DNA of 64,000 nucleotides, from the NCBI GenBank assembly GCA_035651635.1, contig DASRFK010000072.1, positions 36,598 to 100,597 on the forward strand, given 5' to 3'. The first letter of the stretch is position 1; every line of letters begins with the position of its first letter. The position numbers and the translations under genes are program-made. Of this stretch, positions 18,000-26,038 are shown piece after piece. Origin of the DNA: JANXQE01 sp035651635 (GTDB lineage Bacteria; Verrucomicrobiota; Verrucomicrobiia; Limisphaerales; UBA8199). The notes beneath the pieces were generated by a model, which made no database searches, was not told the DNA's origin, and was given only the letters and a program-made list of their open reading frames with translations.

Positions 18000-18635
18000 A
18001 TGAAGCAGAAACCTGCGGCATTAGTTCACCCGGAGGTTCTTGAGGGCATGGATGAACGCAAGGCGCAATTCACGCCCGGTCCCCCGGATAATTCGACCAG
18101 GCTCGAGGATTACGAGCTCGATCAATTCGGCCGAAAAATCGCCATTAAAAAGATCCTGGTCCCCACGGATTTCTCGCCCGCCTCGGCTAAGGCTCTTGAA
18201 GTCGCCGTTTCCCTCGCCAAAGAATATGGCGCCAATGTGACTGTTCTGCACGTGATTGACGTCCTCAGCCCACTGGTATCTGGCAGCGCTGAAAGCCTGA
18301 TGAATGATCTTTGGGCGGACGGCTCGGCAAAAATAGAACAATTATCCAGATCATTGTCCGGTCGCGCCAAAGCGTACACCGTATTGGCCGAAGGGCTTCC
18401 CTGGGAGGAAATTGCCATGCGAAGCGAGGATTTTGATCTGCTGGTGCTCGGAACGCGCCGGTGCAAATCTGTTTGGAACGGTTTTCGTCAACACACCTCC
18501 GGTCGGGTGATCGAAAACTCCAAATGTCCGGTCCTGACGATTTCCGAACAGCAAGCCGTCGAGAAGCTGGCCTGGCGAACGAGTTTGAATTCTGACACGA
18601 TGCCGAGCACGAGAATCACTGCCTCCGGAGCTTAA
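18000..18635 (+). CDS. Universal stress protein (UspA family)
   Basis: A 211-residue protein with a ~48-residue N-terminal extension before the Usp domain (IKKILVPTDFSPASAKALEV, VSLAKEYGANVTVLHVIDVL, and ending SGRVIENSKCPVLTIS). The canonical ATP-binding GxxGxxxxxxxxxG is degenerate (LGTRRCKSVWNGFRQHTSG), so nucleotide binding is uncertain. KdpD proteins carry a Usp-like domain and Usp proteins interact with KdpD in E. coli, so its place between two kdp operons is suggestive. It follows the KdpE-like gene by 189 bp with no clear gene between. Confidence 0.85.
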   Translation: MKQKPAALVHPEVLEGMDERKAQFTPGPPDNSTRLEDYELDQFGRKIAIKKILVPTDFSPASAKALEVAVSLAKEYGANVTVLHVIDVLSPLVSGSAESLMNDLWADGSAKIEQLSRSLSGRAKAYTVLAEGLPWEEIAMRSEDFDLLVLGTRRCKSVWNGFRQHTSGRVIENSKCPVLTISEQQAVEKLAWRTSLNSDTMPSTRITASGA

Positions 18636-18662
18636 CCCGAATTCTCCCTCCCATAGAAAGGG

Positions 18663-18684
18663 GTGGGGAGCGGCTCCTCCCCAC
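18663..18684 (+). terminator. Hairpin after usp, possible terminator
   Basis: An 8-bp perfect GC-rich stem, GTGGGGAG (18663-18670) with CTCCCCAC (18677-18684), 6-nt loop. It lies 28 bp after the usp stop. No T-run follows, so it may stabilise the 3' end rather than terminate by itself. Confidence 0.45.
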
Positions 18685-18967
18685 GGCCGTCCATGCGCAT
18701 TTGAAAGGCCTCCTCTCTCCGGCCCTCCTAATCGGTGTCTCCTTTTGACCGTTCAATTCATTGGGCGGGCCGAGGAGTTTTGACGAAATCTTGATACCCG
18801 CCCTCCAGTGCGATTTGTGTAATCCCCAAGAGATGAATGGCCGCAAGCCGAACCGCGGCTTGTTGGACAGCCAGTAATTGCGAATCGTGTTTTCCGGGCG
18901 ATCCGAGTGATTCACTCCGACCGTCCATTCCGAGGGAGGTTTAACAGTTCCGCAACCGGAAGGTCTC

Positions 18968-19007
18968 ATTGGAAGCCATTAGGGGCTGGAATCCTCCAAT
19001 TTTTTTA
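18968..19007 (+). terminator. Candidate intrinsic terminator or attenuator upstream of kdpA2
   Basis: ATTGGA (18968-18973) pairs with TCCAAT (18995-19000). Inside it AGCC pairs with GGCT, and a run of seven T follows. It lies ~230 bp before kdpA2, too far from usp to be its simple terminator, so attenuation of the kdp2 leader is possible. The stem is interrupted and this is a modest call. Confidence 0.35.
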
Positions 19008-19234
19008 TCTTAATTTTACGCTCTTGAACCCGGTTTTAACGCCCCCACCGCTCGGTCTGGCTAATGTTGGCCACCTTGCTTATTGGAGCAAGGGCAGAGG
19101 CATCCCGCACAAAACTCGACTGAGATGCTAACTGCTTGCGGCAAGTGGATTTGCCAAAGCCTCGAGCAATTGGGCATCGGCCCTGCTTTGAATCCTTTCA
19201 ACATTAAAATCTTCATCCGTACATCAACCAAGCT

Positions 19235-21133
19235 ATGACGACGATCGAAATAGTACAAATCCTTTTGTTCTTTGGACTGGGCATTGCGCTGACGCCCGTC
19301 GTGGGCAAGTTCATGGCCAAAGTCTACAAGGGCGAGAAAACCTTTCTGCATACGATTTTCTCCCCAATTGAGACCCTGATTTATCGCCTTACCGGTGTCG
19401 ATCCAAAAGAGGAGATGACCTGGTTACAGTATTTTTGGGCAGTACTGCTCTTCGCCACGGTTGGTTTCGTGTCGCTCATGGCCATTTTCATGACCCAGGC
19501 CTGGTTGCCGTTGAACCCGGCGAAACTGCCGAACTGTTCGTGGCACTTGGCTTTCATGCAGGCTTGGAGCTTCACCTGCAATGCTGATTGGCAGTCGTAC
19601 GCTGGCGAGACCACCATGAGTTACTTCTCCCAGGTAATCGGCATCATGGTCCACCAGTTCCTCAGCGGCGCTTCCGGCCTGGCGGTCCTGGTCGCGGTCG
19701 GCCGGGCGCTCAAGCGTGCTTCGGTTCACGAGGTCGGCAATTTCTGGGTGGATCTGACCCGCGGTCTGCTTTACTTCGTAATTCCACTTTCCGTGCTCTG
19801 GGCCATTCCGCTGGCTTGGCAGGGCGTGCCACAAACCTGGAAGCCCTATCACACGGCCAACCTGATGGAGCCTTACACTACGCAGGTTCCGAAGACCGAC
19901 GACAAGGGCCAGCCCGTTACCACGAACATCCAGGTCGTCGCGCAGGCGCCCAAGCTCGATGCCAATGGCAAACCCCTGGTCGCGAACGGCGCGCCCGTCA
20001 TGGTCGATGTGCCGCAAGTAGATGCCAAGGGACAGCCCATTATGACCAATGCGCCCGTGATGATGGACGCAAAGATTGAGACCCAGGTCATTCCCATTGG
20101 CCCGGTGGCCTCGCTCGAATCCATCAAGCAACTCTTCACCAACGGCGGTGGCTGGTACAACGTTAACAGTGCTCACCCGTTCGAGAATCCGACCCCTTTC
20201 ACAAACTTTTGGGAGATGCTGGCCATCATTGTTGTGCCGATGGCCCAGGTCTACATGTTCGGGCTGCTGGTGGGGAACAAGAAACACGCCTGGTGCCTGT
20301 TCAACGTCATGCTCGCCCTATACGTGCTCTCGTTCGTCGGCGCATGGTATTTCGAAACGCGGCCCAACCCCGTTACCGGCGGTCTCTCCGTCAATATGGA
20401 GGGCAAAGAGCAACGGATTGGTGTTATGAACAGCTTGCTCTGGGGTGTCTCCTGCACCGCCATCGACAACGGCTCGGTCAATTCGATGCACGATAGCTGG
20501 ATGCCTTTGGCCGGCCTGATGCCGCTTTGGAATATCCTCATCGGTGAGATGCTGTTCGGCGGCATCGGTTGCGGTATGTATTGCATGTTATTCCATGTGC
20601 TCATCACGGTTTTCATTGCCGGACTGATGATCGGCCGCACACCGGAATACCTGGGAAAGAAACTCGACGCCTGGTGCGCCACTTGGGCCGTCATCGGAGT
20701 GCTGATTCCGAATATCGCCGCGCTCATCCCGACGGCGATTGCTGTCATGGTCCCGCAAGGACTTTCCAGCATGAATAATGGCGGGCCCCATGGCCTGACC
20801 GAAGTGCTTTACTGCTTTGGCGAGGCGGCCAATAACAACGGAAGCGCGTTCGCTGGGCTTAACGCCAATACACCTTTCTACAATATCGGCGCCGGCATCG
20901 TCATCTGGATCGGGCGGTTCATTCCGATTATCTCGGCGCTGGCCATTGTCGGTCGCCTGGCCTCCAAGAAGACCGTCGAGGCTTCCTCAGGCACGTTGCC
21001 AACCCACGGCTGGACCTTTGGCCTCACGCTCACCGGCGTCATCCTGGTAGTGGCGGCCTTGACGTTCTTCCCGGCACTTTGTCTCGGTCCGATTGTGGAA
21101 CATGGGCTGATGGCGGCCGGCCGAGCATTCTAA
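19235..21133 (+). CDS. kdpA: KdpA-type subunit with divergent selectivity filter (copy 2)
   Basis: A 632-residue KdpA homologue. Pore loops differ from copy 1: SFTCNADWQSYAGE (copy 1 has TNTNWQ), QLFTNGGGWYNVN (copy 1 GTNGGG), IDNGSVNSMHDSW (copy 1 SCGAVN) and [13 protein letters not shown] (copy 1 ANGNNGSAF). Conserved flanks such as [22 protein letters not shown] and [10 protein letters not shown] show it is otherwise a normal KdpA. It carries the same three-repeat insert at about 218-281 ([43 protein letters not shown]). Filter changes predict altered ion affinity or selectivity (inference). It is followed by its own kdpB and kdpC; no kdpF is seen. Confidence 0.93.
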   Translation: MTTIEIVQILLFFGLGIALTPVVGKFMAKVYKGEKTFLHTIFSPIETLIYRLTGVDPKEEMTWLQYFWAVLLFATVGFVSLMAIFMTQAWLPLNPAKLPNCSWHLAFMQAWSFTCNADWQSYAGETTMSYFSQVIGIMVHQFLSGASGLAVLVAVGRALKRASVHEVGNFWVDLTRGLLYFVIPLSVLWAIPLAWQGVPQTWKPYHTANLMEPYTTQVPKTDDKGQPVTTNIQVVAQAPKLDANGKPLVANGAPVMVDVPQVDAKGQPIMTNAPVMMDAKIETQVIPIGPVASLESIKQLFTNGGGWYNVNSAHPFENPTPFTNFWEMLAIIVVPMAQVYMFGLLVGNKKHAWCLFNVMLALYVLSFVGAWYFETRPNPVTGGLSVNMEGKEQRIGVMNSLLWGVSCTAIDNGSVNSMHDSWMPLAGLMPLWNILIGEMLFGGIGCGMYCMLFHVLITVFIAGLMIGRTPEYLGKKLDAWCATWAVIGVLIPNIAALIPTAIAVMVPQGLSSMNNGGPHGLTEVLYCFGEAANNNGSAFAGLNANTPFYNIGAGIVIWIGRFIPIISALAIVGRLASKKTVEASSGTLPTHGWTFGLTLTGVILVVAALTFFPALCLGPIVEHGLMAAGRAF

Positions 21134-21165
21134 CTTCCATTTAAACCTTAGCAGATCCTGAAATT

Positions 21166-23382
21166 ATGAGCACCAAAGTCGAATTCAGTTATAAAACGTT
21201 GTTTCGCCAGGCCGTGATCGATTCCTTCAAAAAGCTGCACCCGCGCGACGAGGTCAAGAACCTGGTCATGTTCGTGGTTTGGCTCGGCTCGATCTGGACG
21301 ACGATCATTCTGTTCCTTCCCGGACAGTTTAATCTGTTCAACGTCCAAATATGCTTTTGGCTCTGGTTTACCTGCCTGTTTGCCAATTTTGCCGAGGCGA
21401 TGGCGGAAGGGCGGGGCAAAGCCCACGCCGATGCGTTGCGCAAAATGCGCACGACCACCATGGCTCGGGTCCTCGTCAGCGGCCAGCAACGCAACGTCTC
21501 CAGCACGGAATTGAAGCTGGGCGACTATTTCGTGTGTGAAGCCGGGGAAGTCATCGCCGCCGACGGCGAGGTCGTCGAGGGCATTGCGACGGTGGATGAA
21601 TCCGCCATAACCGGCGAATCGGCTCCAGTGGTGCGCGAGAGCGGCGGCGACCGCAGCGCGGTCACCGGGGGCACTAAGGTGCTGAGTGACCGGATCGTCG
21701 TGCGGGTCACCGCCGAGGCCGGCCATTCATTTCTCGACCGGATGATTGACATGATCGAAGGCGCGCGCCGGCAGAAAACGCCGAACGAGATCGCGCTCAA
21801 TATCGTTTTGGTCAGCCTGACCGCGCTGTTCATCGTCGTGGTCTTCGTTCTGCCTCCTTACGCCCATTACAACGAGGCTCAGGCCGGGCAGAAGGGCGTT
21901 GTTCTGACAACCATTCCGGTGTTGCTTTCGCTAATTGTTTGCCTGATCCCGACGACCATCGGCGGACTGCTCAGCGCCATCGGCATCGCGGGCATCGACC
22001 GTCTCATGCGGCGCAATGTGCTGGCCACCAGCGGACGCGCCGTCGAAGCGGCAGGCGACGTCGACGTCCTACTGCTCGACAAGACCGGCACGATCACTCT
22101 CGGAAATCGCGAAGCGACGGATTTCATCCCCGCCCCGGGAGCCACACCTCAGGAATTAGCCGAAGCCGCGCAGCTGGCTTCCCTGGCCGACGAGACACCC
22201 GAGGGCCGGTCGGTTGTCGCGCTGGCGAAAACAAAATACGGTCTCCGCAGCCGGGACATGGCCGAGACGTACGCGACCTTTGTCCCGTTCACGGCCCAGA
22301 CCCGCATGAGCGGAGTCGATTTATTTGGAGACGAGCATGATTCAAAGGCCGAAGGCCGAAATCCGAAGGCCGAAGGAAACAAGGCCGAAATCAGAACGGG
22401 AGATGGGTACGGAGGTGCGGTGCTAATGGCGGCTCAAACACGGGTGCAAAACGTCGTTGAGGAGACGCGTACGCCGGTTCGCCGCATTCGCAAAGGCGCC
22501 GCCGATGCCGTGGCGGAGTTTGTCCGCAACAATCGCGGCACCGTCGACCGTGGCGTGATGGACAAGGTGGACGAAATTGCGCGGCAGGGTGCCACTCCCC
22601 TGCTGGTTGCCGACCGGTCCCGGGTCCTGGGCATCATTCTGCTCAAGGACATCGTCAAGGGCGGCATCAAAGAGCGCTTCGCTCAACTGCGCAAAATGGG
22701 AGTGCGCACGGTGATGATTACCGGCGATAACCAACTGACGGCCGCCGCCATCGCCGCCGAGGCCGGAGTGGATGATTACATTGCTCAAGCCAAGCCCGAA
22801 GACAAACTGGCGCGCATCCGCAAGGAACAGGAAGGCGGAAAGCTCATCGCGATGATTGGCGACGGCACCAACGATGCGCCGGCGCTGGCGCAAGCCGACG
22901 TGGGCGTGGCGATGAACACAGGGACGCAGGCTGCTCGCGAAGCCGGAAACATGGTCGACCTGGACAGCAACCCCACCAAGCTGATCGAAGTGGTCGAGAT
23001 CGGGAAGCAATTGCTCATGACTCGCGGCGCTCTGACCACCTTCAGCATTGCCAACGATGTTTCGAAATACTTTGCCATCATTCCGGCAATGTTCGGGCTG
23101 CTTTATGCCACCACAGCCGGCGGCCGCGGGCCTTTGGACAAGCTGAACATCATGTTCCTGCACTCGCCTCAAAGCGGGATCCTGAGCGCTGTAATCTTTA
23201 ACGCTCTGATCATTGTGGCGCTGATTCCGCTGGCGTTGCGCGGGGTGAAGTACAGGCCATTGGGTGCCGCCGTCATCCTCCGCAACAACATGCTAATCTA
23301 CGGAATCGGCGGCATTATCGTACCCTTCATCTTCATTAAGCTCATTGACGTGATCCTGGTGGCCGTCCACCTCGCCCCCTGA
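21166..23382 (+). CDS. kdpB: K+-transporting ATPase subunit KdpB (copy 2)
   Basis: A 738-residue P-type ATPase with TGESAPV (about 150), [10 protein letters not shown] (about 305), IRKGAADAV (about 442), [11 protein letters not shown] (about 565) and [11 protein letters not shown] (about 628), all catalytic and coupling residues in place. It is longer than copy 1 because the nucleotide-binding domain carries an extra ~45 residues, including a Lys/Ala/Glu/Gly-rich tract ([20 protein letters not shown]) encoded by a genomic simple repeat at 22345-22400. The insert stays in frame and sits in a surface loop just before the conserved RKGA, so activity may be preserved. Confidence 0.95.
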   Translation: MSTKVEFSYKTLFRQAVIDSFKKLHPRDEVKNLVMFVVWLGSIWTTIILFLPGQFNLFNVQICFWLWFTCLFANFAEAMAEGRGKAHADALRKMRTTTMARVLVSGQQRNVSSTELKLGDYFVCEAGEVIAADGEVVEGIATVDESAITGESAPVVRESGGDRSAVTGGTKVLSDRIVVRVTAEAGHSFLDRMIDMIEGARRQKTPNEIALNIVLVSLTALFIVVVFVLPPYAHYNEAQAGQKGVVLTTIPVLLSLIVCLIPTTIGGLLSAIGIAGIDRLMRRNVLATSGRAVEAAGDVDVLLLDKTGTITLGNREATDFIPAPGATPQELAEAAQLASLADETPEGRSVVALAKTKYGLRSRDMAETYATFVPFTAQTRMSGVDLFGDEHDSKAEGRNPKAEGNKAEIRTGDGYGGAVLMAAQTRVQNVVEETRTPVRRIRKGAADAVAEFVRNNRGTVDRGVMDKVDEIARQGATPLLVADRSRVLGIILLKDIVKGGIKERFAQLRKMGVRTVMITGDNQLTAAAIAAEAGVDDYIAQAKPEDKLARIRKEQEGGKLIAMIGDGTNDAPALAQADVGVAMNTGTQAAREAGNMVDLDSNPTKLIEVVEIGKQLLMTRGALTTFSIANDVSKYFAIIPAMFGLLYATTAGGRGPLDKLNIMFLHSPQSGILSAVIFNALIIVALIPLALRGVKYRPLGAAVILRNNMLIYGIGGIIVPFIFIKLIDVILVAVHLAP
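22345..22400 (+). repeat. CCGAAGG-type simple repeat inside kdpB2
   Basis: Imperfect tandem units of AAGGCCGAAGGCCGAAATCC type lie inside the kdpB2 reading frame. The same repeat type appears in intergenic DNA at 29621-29656 and 61105-61139. Its period keeps the frame open, encoding [15 protein letters not shown] sequence. Confidence 0.8.
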
Positions 23383-23421
23383 GCTCACTCCACGAAACGA
23401 AAAATCAACTGAAAAACGATT

Positions 23422-24042
23422 ATGACCAAGCTCGTTATCCAATCGATTCGCCAAACCTTGCTCTGGACCATCGTGACCGGTATCGCTTATCCGATATTTA
23501 TCACCGCGATTGCCCAGGTGGCCTTCAAAGACAAGGCCAACGGAAGCCTTGTAAACCGCGATGGCAAAGTGGTCGGGTCAGCGTTGCTGGCTCAGCAATT
23601 CCAAGGAACAAACTATTTCTGGCCGCGCCCTTCGGCCTGCGGATACGGTTGCAGCGCCTCGGGCCTTGTGGCTTCGAGCGGCAGCAATCTCGGGCCCACT
23701 AGCGGCACTCTGCAGACCAATGTTCAAAATAACATTGCCGCGTTTATCAGCGGGAACAATCTCCCCACCAACGCCGTTGTTCCCGTCGATATGATCTTCG
23801 CCTCCGCTAGCGGGCTCGATCCTCATATCAGCCCAGAGTCAGCTCGACTTCAGATCGCTCGCGTCGCCGCGGCGCGCGGTATTCCCGAAGACAATCTCAA
23901 GGCGCTCGTCGACCGGTTCACTGAAACTCCGCAGTGGGGGTTTCTCGGCCAGGCCCGGGTGAACGTGCTGCTGCTCAATGTGGCGCTGGATGAGCAATCG
24001 GCCGCTCACAAATCGGTAGCGGTCGCCCAGGCGCTCAGGTGA
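23422..24042 (+). CDS. kdpC: K+-transporting ATPase subunit KdpC (copy 2)
   Basis: A 206-residue KdpC with an N-terminal transmembrane helix (LLWTIVTGIAYPIFITAIAQ) and landmarks VGSALLAQQFQGTNYFWPRP, SGSNLGPTSGTL, SASGLDPHISPESARLQIAR and ARVNVLLLNVALDEQ. Compared with copy 1 it has a Cys-containing insertion (ACGYGCSASG) before the SGSNLGPTS loop. Its stop codon overlaps the GTG start of the next gene by four bases, which suggests translational coupling with a membrane protein. Confidence 0.94.
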   Translation: MTKLVIQSIRQTLLWTIVTGIAYPIFITAIAQVAFKDKANGSLVNRDGKVVGSALLAQQFQGTNYFWPRPSACGYGCSASGLVASSGSNLGPTSGTLQTNVQNNIAAFISGNNLPTNAVVPVDMIFASASGLDPHISPESARLQIARVAAARGIPEDNLKALVDRFTETPQWGFLGQARVNVLLLNVALDEQSAAHKSVAVAQALR

Positions 24043-24359
24043 AATTCGCCGTTTGGCTGGTATTCGTCGCCGCCGCGTTGCTCGAAGCAGGCGGCGACGC
24101 CATTATTCGGCGAGGTCTGCGGGGACGCAGCCTCGCGTACGTCCTTTTGGGCTGCATCACCCTGGCCTGCTATGGGCTGACGGTGAATTCCGTCAAATGG
24201 GATTTTTCGAAACTGCTTGGTGTTTACGTGGCATTTTTTGCGGCTTTGAGTGTGCTTTTCGGGCGCTTCATTTTTCAAGAGAGCATTCCCGCATCAACCT
24301 GGCTCGGACTGCTTCTTATTATTGTCGGCGGGCTTGTGATCCAGTTTGGCAGTCGATGA
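24039..24359 (+). CDS. Small DMT/SMR-like four-helix membrane protein
   Basis: A 106-residue protein starting GTG 24039, overlapping kdpC2. It has four hydrophobic helices (FAVWLVFVAAALLEAGGDAI, LAYVLLGCITLACYGLTV, LLGVYVAFFAALSVLFGRFI, TWLGLLLIIVGGLVIQFG). The pattern matches the small multidrug resistance/EamA superfamily, including a Glu in helix 1 (ALLEAGGD) where SMR transporters have their essential Glu. Substrate unknown. The overlap with kdpC2 argues for a role connected to the pump, for example ion or osmolyte exchange, but this is inference. Confidence 0.75.
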   Translation: MKFAVWLVFVAAALLEAGGDAIIRRGLRGRSLAYVLLGCITLACYGLTVNSVKWDFSKLLGVYVAFFAALSVLFGRFIFQESIPASTWLGLLLIIVGGLVIQFGSR

Positions 24360-24437
24360 ATCGTATTGACGCGCTATTAACGTTCCGGAGATAGGTTTTA
24401 ACTATGCCGTCGTCCCGCCGGAGCGCACTTTGCTCGC

Positions 24438-24596
24438 ATGCAAAATGTGTCTTTGATTTACCTGGTATCGCTGATAGCCCTGTTGCTCTGCCTTCCCCCA
24501 CTTCTGGCGGCTGTTCTTTCTCGCGTGGGCAAACCGAAGGCTCCATCCGGGCCGACGGTGCGTACGCCCCTCGATGCCGCACGTCAAAAGCCCTAA
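24438..24596 (+). CDS. Putative small membrane protein (52 aa)
   Basis: An ATG-initiated 52-codon ORF in the 387-bp gap between the SMR-like gene and the kinase. The N-terminal half is hydrophobic (MQNVSLIYLVSLIALLLCLP then PLLAAVLS), the rest basic and Pro-rich (RVGKPKAPSGPTVRT). The shape is that of a single-pass small protein. There is no clear ribosome-binding site and no homologue I recognise, so it could be chance. Nothing else credible was seen in 24360-24746. Confidence 0.35.
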   Translation: MQNVSLIYLVSLIALLLCLPPLLAAVLSRVGKPKAPSGPTVRTPLDAARQKP

Positions 24597-24746
24597 CTCT
24601 GAAAGCCAGCGCTGAGCACCCTTGGCGTGAGTGTCGGACTTCTACCCTCTCCTGTGGGACATTTCGGACCGGTCTTAATACTTTTTTAATGCGCGGTGCC
24701 GCGCATTTAATTATCCCTGCGCGCCGACGCGGTCCAAGGTTGAGCC

Positions 24747-25826
24747 ATGCAAACAAAAGAGCCTTGTCCGCTGGAACAGGTCGCAAGCTGCCGCCACGTG
24801 GCGGAGCACCACGATCCGGTGGATTCCGGTGACGCGCCCTTCCAGCCTGGCCACATCCTGGACGGCCGGTTTCGCATAACTGAAGTCCTCAGCCGCAGTG
24901 GCATGGGCACAATTTTCAAAGCCGAAGACCAGCAGAATGCCAACCACCTGGTGGCCATCAAAGTGCCGCACCTCGAGTACGAGAGCGATCCCAATTTCTT
25001 TTCCCGTTTCCAGCGAGAAGAACGAATCGGCCTCGAACTCAATCATCCGTTTGTCCTCCGGTTCATTCCTGTCGAGAACAAGAGCAGACCTTACCTCGTG
25101 ACGGAGTATCTCAAGGGATGCACGCTCGCGCACCTGCTGCAAGCGATGCGGCCCCTACCGGAAAAGGACGCCGTCAAAATCGCCAGCTTGCTTTGTGAAG
25201 CGCTGCAACACCTGCACGATCACGGCGTCATCCATCGCGACCTCAAGCCCCAAAACGTGATGATCTGCTGCGACGGCACCATCCGCCTCATGGATTTCGG
25301 CCTCGCCCGTGACACCGTGTCCCGGCGCATTACCCATGTTGGCAATACCGGCTCGATGGGCACGCCGGATTACATGGCTCCCGAGCAGGTCAAAGGCAAA
25401 CGCGCCGACAAACGCACCGACATTTATAACCTGGGCGCTCTCTTCTACGAAATGCTCACGGGCGCTATTCCGTTCCAGGACGATAATCCGTGGGCCGCCC
25501 TCAATGCGCGCGTGACCGGCGACCCGGCGGCGCCGCGCAAAATCAATCACGAGCTCTCGGCGCAAGCCGAGGAAATTGTCTTGCGCGCATTGCAACGCGA
25601 TCCAGCCGACCGTTACGCCAGCGCCGCGGCGATGAAGGCCGAACTGGACTCCTTGGCACATGTGCGCGTTACGGGCCTGGCCAACCGACTCCAGCAGCCG
25701 ACCGAATGGAAGCCCAGTTTGCTTCAGCGGCCCATGGTTCTCGCGGCCTGCATGCTCCTGCCCGTGCTGCTTGGAATCACTGCCATTCTTTTCTTCATTC
25801 TTCGCCAGCATTTCGGGCCTCGTTGA
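24747..25826 (+). CDS. Hanks-type Ser/Thr protein kinase with C-terminal membrane anchor
   Basis: A 359-residue kinase. Subdomains are readable: RFRITEVLSRSGMGTIFKAE (Gly loop), VAIKVP (Lys), HRDLKPQNVMI (catalytic loop, about 164), DFGLARD (about 183), GTPDYMAPEQ (P+1 loop) and YNLGALFYEMLTG. The catalytic residues are all present. A transmembrane helix near residues 330-352 (VLAACMLLPVLLGITAILFF) anchors it with only a few residues outside, so no sensor domain is visible. It sits between the kdpABC2/SMR genes and kdpD, so KdpD, KdpE or the pump are candidate targets (inference). Confidence 0.92.
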   Translation: MQTKEPCPLEQVASCRHVAEHHDPVDSGDAPFQPGHILDGRFRITEVLSRSGMGTIFKAEDQQNANHLVAIKVPHLEYESDPNFFSRFQREERIGLELNHPFVLRFIPVENKSRPYLVTEYLKGCTLAHLLQAMRPLPEKDAVKIASLLCEALQHLHDHGVIHRDLKPQNVMICCDGTIRLMDFGLARDTVSRRITHVGNTGSMGTPDYMAPEQVKGKRADKRTDIYNLGALFYEMLTGAIPFQDDNPWAALNARVTGDPAAPRKINHELSAQAEEIVLRALQRDPADRYASAAAMKAELDSLAHVRVTGLANRLQQPTEWKPSLLQRPMVLAACMLLPVLLGITAILFFILRQHFGPR

Positions 25827-25927
25827 GTAAGCCAGGCCCTCACGTTGCCCATCCCTTTCACCGCCGCAGTCCTGGCCGGCGTCCTGCTTCCTTCCCATCT
25901 CTCCATCTTTCGCTTTTTGTTGTCCCC

Positions 25928-25959
25928 ATTCGCGTCCATTCGCGTCCATTCGCGGTTAC
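25928..25959. repeat. GCGTCCATTCGCGG dispersed repeat
   Basis: Tandem ATTCGCGTCC units ending in ATTCGCGGTTAC, in the gap before kdpD. The same words occur as an inverted pair at 49605-49705. Also found by eye in no other place in this window. Confidence 0.65.
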
Positions 25960-26038
25960 AAAGTGTGTCCGCGGTTACGAGGGATAAGTTCGTATTTCTT
26001 TATACCTTTTTAATGTGCCAGGGGACGTGCCCGGATCT

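Larger units (their letters stand above)
18636..19234. other. Long spacer between usp and kdp operon 2
   Basis: About 600 bp with no credible ORF and no kdpF-like peptide. It holds a strong hairpin near its start (18663-18684), a second small hairpin at about 18845-18862 (CAAGCCG/CGGCTTG arms) and a hairpin with a T-run at 18968-19007. The length and hairpins leave room for a regulated leader of kdpA2. I could not match a known riboswitch class. Confidence 0.45.

Noticed and set aside
18636..19234. Second kdpF in front of kdpA2
   Set aside because: No ATG/GTG ORF with a single hydrophobic helix and RPEKF-like end was found.
19424..20287. 287-residue ORF on the minus strand
   Set aside because: Antisense to kdpA2, same shadow pattern as in kdpA1.
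24404..24832. 142-residue ORF between the SMR-like gene and the kinase
   Set aside because: It runs into the kinase start in another frame, is Ser/Arg-rich and shows no domain.
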